In this document: piece after piece, positions 1 to 6,807 of the stretch
Layout: each line of letters begins with the position of its first letter
Position numbering within the stretch: the first letter of the stretch is position 1
NCBI GenBank assembly: GCA_011773985.1
Contig: WVWN01000051.1
Span: 1 to 47,590, forward strand
Direction of reading: 5' to 3'
DNA: 47,590 bases
Origin: Candidatus Zixiibacteriota bacterium
Lineage (GTDB): Bacteria > RBG-13-66-14 > B26-G2 > WVWN01
Notes under the pieces: generated by a model
Database searches by the model: none
What the model saw: only the letters and a program-made list of their open reading frames with translations
Told to the model about the DNA's origin: nothing
Translations under genes and position numbers: made by a program

Positions 1-742
1 CGCCATTCGGCGGGTTGCCCCCTTGTTGGTAATAATGGGGCATCATGCCTTCCCAACCCGGAGGTTGGTAGCCGTCGCTATCGAGCGGGTATGCTTTACC
101 TTGGGGGTTGCCGCTCTGCAAATACTCCTCGATCTCGTTCCAAACCCGGTAGTGGTGAGGGTACGGGTCGTGATATGGTAGATCTTCGAGTTCTATTATC
201 CTACCGCCGGGGTCTACGATAACTTCCTCGGAGCCTTTCAAGAAAACGAAATAAACATACCCAGGGTAAATACCGGCTATTATTGTGCGGTGATATTTCC
301 AAGGACTCGACGGTTCGGTTCTGCGCAACCTTTCTTCGGCCTTTTTATGACTTATTAACGTTATAGGGATTGTGCCCTTTCCGATCGTATAGAAGAATTC
401 TTTTTTGTCTGCGGGTATAATAAAGCTGCGAAACGTATTTGCCTTTTTAATGAACCTTTCCCGGTCTTTTTCGATGGTTTCCCAGGAAGGCATATCGCCC
501 GGGCCGAAATACGCGTACACGGCGTAGTACTTCCGTTTGCCGCTGTAATCGTAATAGATTCTAGGCTCGGAGATCTTCACTTCGTAACCTAGTTTATATT
601 CCCCGGGATTATATTTATGTATTAGATAGGCCGCGGCCTTCCGCGCCAGCTCGGGCGATACGTAGTCTTCGCTTAAGGCACCCTGCGCTTCCGCTACGTA
701 AAACGCAACCGCGCATAATATTATCATCTTTATCTTCGCCAT
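1..742 (-). CDS. Secreted protein, partial at window edge
   Basis: The gene opens at an ATG at 742, preceded by AAGGAG at good spacing, and runs off the left edge without a stop. About 247 residues are visible. The N-terminus (MAKIKMIILCAVAF) is a short signal peptide. After it comes a segment with EPRIYYDYSGKRKYYAVY, a beta-rich pattern like the pro-domains that precede cysteine-protease or C39-like domains. The visible end is rich in Gly, Pro, Tyr and Asn. It starts 16 bases after the stop of the upstream lipoprotein gene, so it is probably the last visible gene of the same transcript. The layout (signal, beta-rich leader, missing C-terminal domain) resembles the C39-like gene at 1892-2866, so a protease domain may lie outside the window. 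That is inference; function is unknown. Confidence 0.7.
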   Translation of the reverse strand, partial: MAKIKMIILCAVAFYVAEAQGALSEDYVSPELARKAAAYLIHKYNPGEYKLGYEVKISEPRIYYDYSGKRKYYAVYAYFGPGDMPSWETIEKDRERFIKKANTFRSFIIPADKKEFFYTIGKGTIPITLISHKKAEERLRRTEPSSPWKYHRTIIAGIYPGYVYFVFLKGSEEVIVDPGGRIIELEDLPYHDPYPHHYRVWNEIEEYLQSGNPQGKAYPLDSDGYQPPGWEGMMPHYYQQGGNPPNG

Positions 743-758
743 AATAAACTCCTTTACG

Positions 759-1877
759 TCATCTTTGGACGTAACCTATATACGTGACGGGCCGATACCC
801 GTCTTTTATTTGCCATATTTCCTTACCGGTATCCTTATTTAGGGCGTAGAGCCAATAACCTTTACTTTCCTCGCCACCCCCTATTATGGCCTTGTTACCG
901 GCGAACGTTATGGCCCGGATATTATTATAGTTCGGGTAAGGCTTTTTATAATCGCCGTTCTTATCGGTTACGAAAATGCCGTATCCGTACGCGAGCCAAA
1001 CGTCGCCCGTTTTCGGGTCTACAGCCATCCCGGTAGGCTCTTGATTGATAAAGGTATCCTTCGTTAGTAACTTCGAACCGGAGGCTGAATATTTTATCAG
1101 ACGATATGTTTCCCCCGGCGCCCCATCTGTCACTAATACCCATAAGTTACCCGAGTTCTCGTTTATAGCCATATTTTTAATGACACGCTCCGGGAAAGTG
1201 AATTCCTCTTCGAACATCTTCGTACCGTTAGCCGATAATTTGACTAAATAACTCGGAGAAGCCGCCCACACGGAGCCGTCGCGTTGGTCTATTTGTATGG
1301 GGGGTTTAGGGTTAAGATTCAACCCGGCGATATGTTTTATTAGTAAAAGTTCCCCGTTAGAACCGTTCCGTTTTTCCAAACCCAAGCCAACATCTTCCAA
1401 CCCCCAAACTACGTTCCCGTTAGCGTAATAAGCGATCGAGGAATAATCTCGCCAATGGTACGGCGTTTCGCCCTCCCGCCAAATCGTATCGCCTTTTGCG
1501 TTATAACGCGCGAGGAAGAAGCTAGGTTTATGGAGGAAGAATTCGCCGGTCTCTTCTTCTACGGGAATGCCGACAAGCCACTCGCCAGCTTTAAACCCTT
1601 TGACGCCGCGGCGGTGGATTTCCCCGGTGCCTACGTCGACCTTTATTAACCAGTTCTCGGTGAATACGTTGTCCGTGCCTACCCAAACGAAACCCTGGCC
1701 AGACGGCGTGAGGGTCGGTTCCGTCGGCCCTTCGTCGCAACTCAACAACAACCCGCCGAAAATAAAAACCCCCACGCGGGCCCACCGGGCCAACCTGGGT
1801 AGCATAATCCCGCGCCGGCGGCTCGAGCCGCGGCGCCGTTCGCTCCCTTTACCCCTTTTTACTTCTAACCGAGTCAT
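759..1877 (-). CDS. Beta-propeller lipoprotein (paralogue 1)
   Basis: This predicted lipoprotein has 372 residues. The start chosen is MTRLEV at 1877, 14 bases after the stop of the preceding gene and behind GGGGCGAGGG. It gives a long basic n-region, a hydrophobic stretch and the lipobox LLLSC, with the lipidated Cys at about residue 47. The rest is repeats of 40-50 residues of the form 'GNLWVLV...YRLIKYSASG...', typical of NHL/SMP-30/PQQ-like propellers in which blades contain G(D/N)(V/L)W and a Lys or Tyr before an 'SANG' turn. No catalytic residues are recognisable. The first 50 residues are almost identical to those of the paralogue at 2893-3954, but the propellers are diverged. A second ATG (MLPRLARW) lies inside the leader, but the paralogue has ATA there, so the upstream start is preferred. 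Role unknown; probably a periplasmic or surface binding or scaffolding protein. Confidence 0.8.
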   Translation of the reverse strand: MTRLEVKRGKGSERRRGSSRRRGIMLPRLARWARVGVFIFGGLLLSCDEGPTEPTLTPSGQGFVWVGTDNVFTENWLIKVDVGTGEIHRRGVKGFKAGEWLVGIPVEEETGEFFLHKPSFFLARYNAKGDTIWREGETPYHWRDYSSIAYYANGNVVWGLEDVGLGLEKRNGSNGELLLIKHIAGLNLNPKPPIQIDQRDGSVWAASPSYLVKLSANGTKMFEEEFTFPERVIKNMAINENSGNLWVLVTDGAPGETYRLIKYSASGSKLLTKDTFINQEPTGMAVDPKTGDVWLAYGYGIFVTDKNGDYKKPYPNYNNIRAITFAGNKAIIGGGEESKGYWLYALNKDTGKEIWQIKDGYRPVTYIGYVQR

Positions 1878-1920
1878 TCCCTCGCCCCGGGTTAACCCCA
1901 GCTCCGTTTTGTTACGTAAA
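1721..1920 (-). repeat. Duplicated lipoprotein leader, copy 1
   Basis: About 200 bases, from just downstream of the lipobox codons to about 40 bases upstream of the MTRLEV start, match 3798-3995 closely. The match covers the start context, the basic n-region with its palindrome CGGCTCGAGCCG, the signal peptide and the lipobox. Similarity stops abruptly on the protein side after 'CDEGPT' and fades upstream near 1920, inside the C39-like reading frame. A segmental duplication or gene-conversion tract is the simplest explanation. Confidence 0.8.
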
Positions 1921-2866
1921 TACATTCGTTCCGGGACCAATAAGTGAAAACCGCAACCGTTGCCCAAGCCCAGCAATCGCCGATATTACCCTCGTGGTGA
2001 TGTTGGTTAAAATCGGGTACGCCTTCGATCTCGTGTTCCGTAGCGTCATAACCGTTATCATTATAAATAATCCTTAAGTAACCGTCCTTTTTTTCCGCGC
2101 GATCTGATTGCTCTAGTACTTCTACCCACCACGCCCTATATTTATCTAGAAGGGGCGAGTGGTTTTTGAAAAGACCGTACCAACCTTCAAGCTCTTCCGT
2201 AGAAAAACGGCTTAGTTCCGCCTCATCGGTCTCGACGAATTTGTGCGGCGGGCCATAGAAATAACGCTTTGTCCCTTTATCGTTTTCGAAGGCGTGGACG
2301 ATGTATAGGCAAGTAGCGCTACTTGCAAAGATCTTCGCATTTTCAATGCCCGATAAACCGTATTCGGTCTCAACCGCGTTTAAATAATCTGGGTACTCCT
2401 GGAGTAGGTAATGAATGCTGTCGGGCATTTTTACGGTTATACCCTCGTCCCAAGTCCAAGCGCGAACATCGTAAGAACAGAAATCGCGGGAAAAAGGCAT
2501 TAGCTGTTCGAGTTTCCCTTTTAGTATGTAAGGGTCAAAACCGTTAGCGTCGTTTAACATTATGATCACGTCTTCCGCTACGTCGCGGATTTTGTCGTCG
2601 GTGCCCTTATAACAGACTACGAAATAAACGCCCGGCAACCCGCCCATAGTATTAAGTTTTATCGGTTCTAAGATCGCACTTCCTGCACAATCGTAACCAG
2701 GCACGGCCCCTTTAAGGGAGATCGCAACTTGCGCCTCTTCGGGCGTAACCGCCCTAAACGCGTTGAAAAAATCAGCGTATCCGGCTGGGTATTCGTATTC
2801 GGTTTCCGCGGGGAAAGCGGATGCCTTTAACAAAATAACCACCGTAACAAAAGCGATTCTTCTCAT
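1892..2866 (-). pseudogene. C39-like cysteine peptidase, truncated in the catalytic domain
   Basis: Start MRRIAF at 2866 has AAAGGA about 7 bases upstream and lies 26 bases after the previous stop. The product is about 324 residues with a signal peptide (IAFVTVVILLKASAFPA). A long N-terminal region is followed by GVPDFNQ, then GNIGDCWAWATVAVFTYW, which matches the opening of peptidase C39-like domains, where the Cys of 'GDCWA' is the nucleophile. The frame ends only about 15 residues later, before any catalytic His or Asp could occur. The truncation falls where the duplicated lipoprotein leader begins (about 1920). The sequence shows a real signal peptide, a good start and an intact frame up to that point. 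The inference is that the 3' part was lost in the duplication. A short non-catalytic secreted protein may still be made. Confidence 0.65.
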
Positions 2867-2892
2867 TTCTTTATCCTTTCTTCTGCCGTTTC

Positions 2893-3954
2893 TTAATAGT
2901 CGCAATATTTAAGTAAATGGATATCGTGCCACGACGAGAAACGCTTCTCTCGCCAAAGTATTTTCAACGAGCGCGCGCCGACGGCGTATAAGTATCCCTC
3001 GCCGTCTACCGCGAAAGCGGCGGCGCCGTCGCCGGTAAAATCTATATATTTAAAACCTACGTCGGCGAACCCCGGCAACTTCTTTCCGTCCGCCGCGTAC
3101 CGCTCGATGGCGCGGCCGTCTGATACCCATATATTTCCGCTCCCCGGCTCTACGCCGAGGCCCCTCGGCGCGATACCCGTCGGTATTTCCTTTTTCTTCG
3201 TGCCGCGTTTAGTATACCTGGCAAGGTATTTACGCGTCCCTTTCACAACTCCTATTAAAACCGTGTTCGAGTTATCGTCCACGGCGATTCGGGTAAAGGG
3301 CCCGTCGGCAAGCTCGACCAACATATAGTACCCATCGGACGAGTATTTACGCGCCACCTCTCCTCGGTTACCTACGATCCACTCCGTGTTCTCGCTCTCG
3401 TCGACGACGAGTTGTTCGGAATCCTGTAACTTAGTATAAAAAGCCCCGAGCCGTTCTCCGTCTTTTCCGCGGTAATACCATACCTTCCCCAAGCCGTCTA
3501 AAAAATATATGACGTCCGTTTTGTTGTTTAAGGCGATATATTCCCTTCCGTTAAAACGCTCGGTTTGTACGCGTACTTCATAGACCATTTCCCCAGTCCT
3601 ATCGTATCGCCTAAGGAAATTCCAAGTATAAGCGAAAACGTCGCCGTTGTCAGGGTCGACGTCCCCCGATATGCAGCCGTCTCTAGTAAAGAAACTTGTC
3701 TTTTCCTCCCCGGTTTTAGCAATAAACTTCTGGACCTGTGGCATTACCTCGAGGTCGCCCAAAACGTAAACGAAGCCTCTTTCGCTCCCGGCGTCTCCCG
3801 TCGGCCCTTCGTCGCAGCTTAGCAACAACCCGCCGAATACAAAAACCCCCACGCCGGCCCACCGGGCCAACCTGGGTAGTATTCTACGGCGCACGCGGCT
3901 CGAGCCGCGGCGCCCTTCGCTCCCTTTACCCCTTTTTACTTCTAACCGAGTCAT
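2893..3954 (-). CDS. Beta-propeller lipoprotein (paralogue 2)
   Basis: This predicted lipoprotein has 353 residues and the same leader as the gene at 759-1877: MTRLEVKRGKGSE, basic stretch, hydrophobic core, LLLSC lipobox with Cys at about residue 47. The mature part holds propeller-type repeats such as GFVYVLGD, GDVFAYTWNFLRRYD and GNIWVSDGRAIERYAADG. The last of these is the NHL/SMP-30-type 'G.IWV.D....I.RY...G' pattern. It is the first gene of the left-hand cluster, with almost 500 bases without a gene upstream. No internal ATG exists in the leader, so the MTRLEV start must be used here. Function unknown; the shared leader suggests both paralogues go to the same membrane. Confidence 0.8.
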   Translation of the reverse strand: MTRLEVKRGKGSEGRRGSSRVRRRILPRLARWAGVGVFVFGGLLLSCDEGPTGDAGSERGFVYVLGDLEVMPQVQKFIAKTGEEKTSFFTRDGCISGDVDPDNGDVFAYTWNFLRRYDRTGEMVYEVRVQTERFNGREYIALNNKTDVIYFLDGLGKVWYYRGKDGERLGAFYTKLQDSEQLVVDESENTEWIVGNRGEVARKYSSDGYYMLVELADGPFTRIAVDDNSNTVLIGVVKGTRKYLARYTKRGTKKKEIPTGIAPRGLGVEPGSGNIWVSDGRAIERYAADGKKLPGFADVGFKYIDFTGDGAAAFAVDGEGYLYAVGARSLKILWREKRFSSWHDIHLLKYCDY

Positions 3955-3995
3955 TCCCTCGCCCCGGTCGAGCCGAGCTTCGTAACGTTACCTAA
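3798..3995 (-). repeat. Duplicated lipoprotein leader, copy 2
   Basis: This is the partner of 1721-1920. Both copies contain the start region CGAGGGAATGACTCGG and the same lipobox codons. Copy 2 sits at the head of the cluster with no reading frame upstream, so it is the more likely ancestral position. Copy 1 interrupts the C39-like gene. Confidence 0.8.
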
Positions 3996-4451
3996 GCCAT
4001 TTTCCTATATCACCGCGTAAAAGCCAAGGAAGGAATTTTTCTTTTTTATACGACGTCGAATACCTGTTCGGGTAAGGGGGACCGCGCCAGCGGAGACGTT
4101 AATATCCCCGGGCGGGCCCAAAGGTCCAACCCGGGGGTTATGCGGTCGTGCGCCCGACTAAAGGCGCGCGGCGTCCCAATTTACGCGCCTTCGCCGTCAA
4201 CGCCGCCGGAAGGCCGAGAAGTTAAAAACGGCGCCGCGCGCGAGGAAGGTTCGCTGTTGGTTATAAGGCGGCCGCGAAGGCTGCGCAGAAGATGCTCCCG
4301 AAGATAATTCGTAACGTTAAAATATGCCGGATAATAGAAAGGCCACGGGGGAGGCCGCTTCGCCTCGTCGCCGCGGCAACAATTAACTTAATTTTTCAAA
4401 CCGCACTTGCCTCGCCCTTCGTTTTCTACAGCCTGGCCCCCGCCAACGCCA
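3955..4451. other. Intergenic region, 497 bases, no gene seen
   Basis: This region separates the end of the RT-like gene from the first lipoprotein gene; both are on the minus strand. It contains an imperfect inverted repeat CCCCGGG...CCCGGGG around 4107-4138 that could act as a terminator or RNA hairpin, though no T-run follows it. Upstream of the lipoprotein start there is an AT-richer stretch (about 4000-4060), but no promoter I would commit to. No reading frame here has convincing codon use. Confidence 0.4.
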
Positions 4452-6317
4452 CTAGACGCCTTCGTATATCGGGCAGCTCTTGATGCCTTCCAAGCGCGCT
4501 ATAAGCCGCGTCCAGGAGGGGTCGCATTCGGACATCTTCTCGTCCACGACCTTTAAGAATTCTTCCCGCACGGCGCCGTTGTTCTTCAACAGATCGAGTT
4601 GGTGTAGGCGGTCGACGAAATCCGGCGAGTAGACGTCGGCGTCGCGAATTTCCGCGAGTAAGGCCCGGGCCAGATTCGGCTCCGTCGCGACGCGGAAAAA
4701 GTACGCCGGCAAATACTCGCAGTGGCCTACGTTGTAGTAGTACATAAGGTCCTTCACGGCGTCGCCCAAATCCACCACCGGCTGCTGCCACGACGTCACC
4801 AACGCCGCGCGTACCACCGCCGGGTTGGCCCGGTCTTCGGTCAAAGCCGCGATCTTCTCGCGGTCCGCGGCGCCGAGGTCAAAACTATTAAGGCAACACA
4901 GCGCCCCGACCCGCCAATACCATTCCTTACTCGCATCGAGGGCGTCTTGCAGCGCGATCTCTTTCAGCGCGGGCGAGTATTCGCGCGAATACGCCGCGAG
5001 GCGGTAAAGGTAGTAACGGTGCAGCGGGAACGTGAAACCGCGCCGCGCCAACTTAATTACTATCGCCCCGGCGAAAGAATGGTCCGCGGCGAAGTGCTTC
5101 AGGTACTGATAGTTTTTCGCCAAGAAGGGGTGAGCGGGATTATCCAAAAACATCTGTAGGGCGCGGCCGGAGGCGAAATCGTCGTCCCTCTCCCGTAAAA
5201 CGTCCAACGCTTGGAAATACAACCTCCCCCAATTATCCACGTCGTCGAGAGGGAATTCCTTTTCCAAAAACTCGCGGGCGCTTTCGCCGCCCGTCCAAAG
5301 GTCCCCCATCTTCCGCAACCACTTATCCGCCTTCTCGTCGAAAAGTTCGTTCGCAGGCATCAGCTGCGTCTTTTCCGAACGCAAATCGAAACCCGATTCC
5401 CTTAAAAACCTTTCACACGCTAAAAGCGCGCGCCGTGCCTGATCTTCTTTCTTAGTAAATATTATTATGTCGTCGGCGAATCTGATGTACTCGGTAGGGT
5501 CCTCTACTGCGGCGGTATCCATGGCGCGGTCAAACTCTAAGAGCGCGAAATTGGCCAAGAATTTGGAAACGTAATTGCCTTGGGGCAGGAAACTCGCGCG
5601 ATTACCCTCGCCGCCCTTTTCCCACGCCCAAGATTTGTATATCCGGAATAACAAGTCCTCGGCGTCCCTCAAAGCCAGCGCGTCCGTACTTTCGACTTCT
5701 TCGACAATCGCGCGGACGTGGTCGTGCAAGGCTTTTACGCATATATTTTCGAAAAAGGCCGTTATCCCCGTCTTAGCGCAGAAACGGTAATTTTGAGCCG
5801 CTTTCCGCGCGAGCTCAAGGTATTCCGACCGTCCGGGAAGCCAACCTGCAGGGTTAACTTCGTACTCGCCCGCGTCCTCTACCGTATACGGGCCCGCGGC
5901 GTAGGTCACTAATTCCCGGGCCGGCTTGCCGGGTTGAGGCACCGACGGGGGGGCACTCTCGAGCTCCATACCGCCCGGCCGCCACCGATAAGACAGTACG
6001 TTGGGCGAAAGTCTCGAATCCAAATGCGGCGTAAGCTTCGTTATAGCCGCGTAGACGGCTATTAAATCGAGGATATATATTATAGACACCGGTTTCACAG
6101 AATGCCGCGTCTCCGGGACCTCGACCTCCAGGAGCGAAGCCGGCTCGTAAAACCCGTTTTCAATTTCGATCTTTAGGCGCCTGGCTACTTGGGGGAGGTT
6201 ACATTTAATATCGGCATGGTTAATCACGTCGCCGACAAGATGGTCCGCGGTATCGTGTAACGCGGCTCTGCACGCCGCTTGCACTTCTTCGCCGCTAAGC
6301 CAAAAGTCGCTCGCCAT
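4452..6317 (-). CDS. Reverse-transcriptase-like protein with C-terminal alpha-helical repeats
   Basis: The product is 621 residues. Start MASDFW at 6317 is preceded by GAGGGG at about 7 bases, so I prefer it to the ATG eight codons upstream. RT signatures are clear: a syRwR-type N-terminal segment (about 107-113), motif B-like LPQGNYVSKFLANFALLEFD (244-263), motif C YIRFADDIIIF with FADD at 280-283, and a following SEKTQLMP (314-321). Motif A reads TGITAFFENI (183-192), where this family normally has a catalytic Asp; here it is Gly184 (codon GGG). After about residue 340 the protein is helical and HEAT-like, as in AbiK and 'unknown group' RTs linked to phage defence. No maturase, endonuclease, integrase or CRISPR domain is seen. 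It is the distal gene of a putative sigma-54 transcript, after a small peptide gene and a hairpin. RT-fold identity is strong; enzymatic activity is doubtful because of Gly184. Confidence 0.88.
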   Translation of the reverse strand: MASDFWLSGEEVQAACRAALHDTADHLVGDVINHADIKCNLPQVARRLKIEIENGFYEPASLLEVEVPETRHSVKPVSIIYILDLIAVYAAITKLTPHLDSRLSPNVLSYRWRPGGMELESAPPSVPQPGKPARELVTYAAGPYTVEDAGEYEVNPAGWLPGRSEYLELARKAAQNYRFCAKTGITAFFENICVKALHDHVRAIVEEVESTDALALRDAEDLLFRIYKSWAWEKGGEGNRASFLPQGNYVSKFLANFALLEFDRAMDTAAVEDPTEYIRFADDIIIFTKKEDQARRALLACERFLRESGFDLRSEKTQLMPANELFDEKADKWLRKMGDLWTGGESAREFLEKEFPLDDVDNWGRLYFQALDVLRERDDDFASGRALQMFLDNPAHPFLAKNYQYLKHFAADHSFAGAIVIKLARRGFTFPLHRYYLYRLAAYSREYSPALKEIALQDALDASKEWYWRVGALCCLNSFDLGAADREKIAALTEDRANPAVVRAALVTSWQQPVVDLGDAVKDLMYYYNVGHCEYLPAYFFRVATEPNLARALLAEIRDADVYSPDFVDRLHQLDLLKNNGAVREEFLKVVDEKMSECDPSWTRLIARLEGIKSCPIYEGV

Positions 6318-6355
6318 CGGCGGCCCCTCGCGTTGACGCATGCAAACGTTTCGCC

Positions 6356-6396
6356 ACCCTGGGGCCGGTCGCCCCTGAGGAAACCGGCCCCAGGGT
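6356..6396 (-). other. Perfect 14-bp hairpin between peptide gene and RT gene
   Basis: ACCCTGGGGCCGGT at 6356-6369 is exactly complementary to ACCGGCCCCAGGGT at 6383-6396, with a 13-base loop. In the minus-strand transcript it lies 14 bases after the peptide stop codon and about 40 bases before the RT start. No U-run follows, so it is a poor intrinsic terminator. It could be an attenuator, an mRNA-stabilising or processing structure, or the core of an RNA that binds the RT. The last option follows the habit of defence RTs to sit beside a structured RNA and is inference. Confidence 0.8.
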
Positions 6397-6410
6397 ACTC
6401 TGACACCCGC

Positions 6411-6560
6411 TTAGTCCCCTTGCGTGGGAGGTTCTTCCGTGGGCGGCGGCGGAACGATTATGGGTAAGGTGTCGCCCGCCATCGCGGCGCACGGGGCGAG
6501 TAAAGCTACGAATAACGAAATTAACACCACCAGCATGCCGTACTTCTTCAACGACCGCAT
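6411..6560 (-). CDS. Small exported proline-rich peptide (49 aa)
   Basis: Start MRSLKKYG at 6560 has an excellent ribosome binding site, AAAGGAGG, 4-5 bases upstream. The product has a basic n-region, a strong hydrophobic core (MLVVLISLFVALLAP) and a likely signal peptidase I site after AMA. Cleavage would release about 21 residues of the type DTLPIIVPPPPTEEPPTQGD: acidic, proline-rich and free of Cys. No lipobox fits. It begins about 20 bases downstream of the predicted start point of a consensus sigma-54 promoter. It is followed after 93 bases by the RT-like gene, with a stable hairpin between. I know no family for it. The RBS, signal peptide and promoter make it a convincing gene despite its size. 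It could be a signal, an effector or a membrane-tethered peptide. Confidence 0.78.
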   Translation of the reverse strand: MRSLKKYGMLVVLISLFVALLAPCAAMAGDTLPIIVPPPPTEEPPTQGD

Positions 6561-6590
6561 GTTACCTCCTTTATTATGTTTAATTATAAA

Positions 6591-6605
6591 GCAATATGCG
6601 TGCCA
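6591..6605 (-). promoter_or_regulatory. Consensus sigma-54 (-24/-12) promoter
   Basis: Read on the minus strand this is TGGCACGCATATTGC, an exact TGGCAC-N5-TTGC match to the RpoN consensus. The predicted start point is near 6580, leaving a leader of about 20 bases with the peptide gene's AAAGGAGG in it. It lies directly downstream of a gene for a sigma-54 activator and of two palindromes at enhancer distance, so context strongly supports it. Confidence 0.9.
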
Positions 6606-6671
6606 TCCACGTATTTTTTTATTTTCCAAGGAGTTATGAACCAGGGCTTATTGTAGTACGGGGGATTTCGG

Positions 6672-6685
6672 CGCCAATATTGGCG
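6672..6685. promoter_or_regulatory. Putative activator-binding palindrome, proximal
   Basis: CGCCAATATTGGCG is a perfect 14-base palindrome centred about 98 bases upstream of the predicted sigma-54 start point. The identical core recurs 80 bases further upstream. Such spacing is typical of upstream activator sequences bound by the Fis-type HTH of sigma-54 activators. No reading frame or T-run is associated with it. Confidence 0.7.
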
Positions 6686-6748
6686 ATATCTTTTTTAAGA
6701 AAGGTGGCGCAGACGACGAAAAACCTTTAGGTAAACCGGGAAACGAAC

Positions 6749-6768
6749 AACCGCCAATATTGGCGGTT
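6749..6768. promoter_or_regulatory. Putative activator-binding palindrome, distal, plus half-site
   Basis: AACCGCCAATATTGGCGGTT is a perfect 20-base palindrome centred about 178 bases upstream of the predicted start point. It contains the whole 14-base core of the proximal site. A half-site, ATTGGCGGCG, follows at 6778-6787, about 20 bases before the end of the regulator gene. No run of U follows in the minus-strand transcript, which argues against a terminator for the regulator gene. Confidence 0.7.
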
Positions 6769-6807
6769 TCCAGGAAAATTGGCGGCGATTCTGACCCCAT
6801 TTGCGTT

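Noticed and set aside
4452-6317. Diversity-generating retroelement
   Set aside because: No template/variable repeat pair, no accessory Avd gene and no C-type lectin target were found nearby; the RT is also longer than DGR RTs and has a helical C-terminal domain.
6749-6768. Terminator of the sigma-54 activator gene
   Set aside because: The palindrome has no loop and no following U-run, and its core is repeated 80 bases away, so binding sites are more likely.
6318-6807. Retron msr-msd region
   Set aside because: The spacer before the RT holds a coding peptide gene and one hairpin only; the long inverted repeats and priming G of a retron ncRNA are not recognisable.
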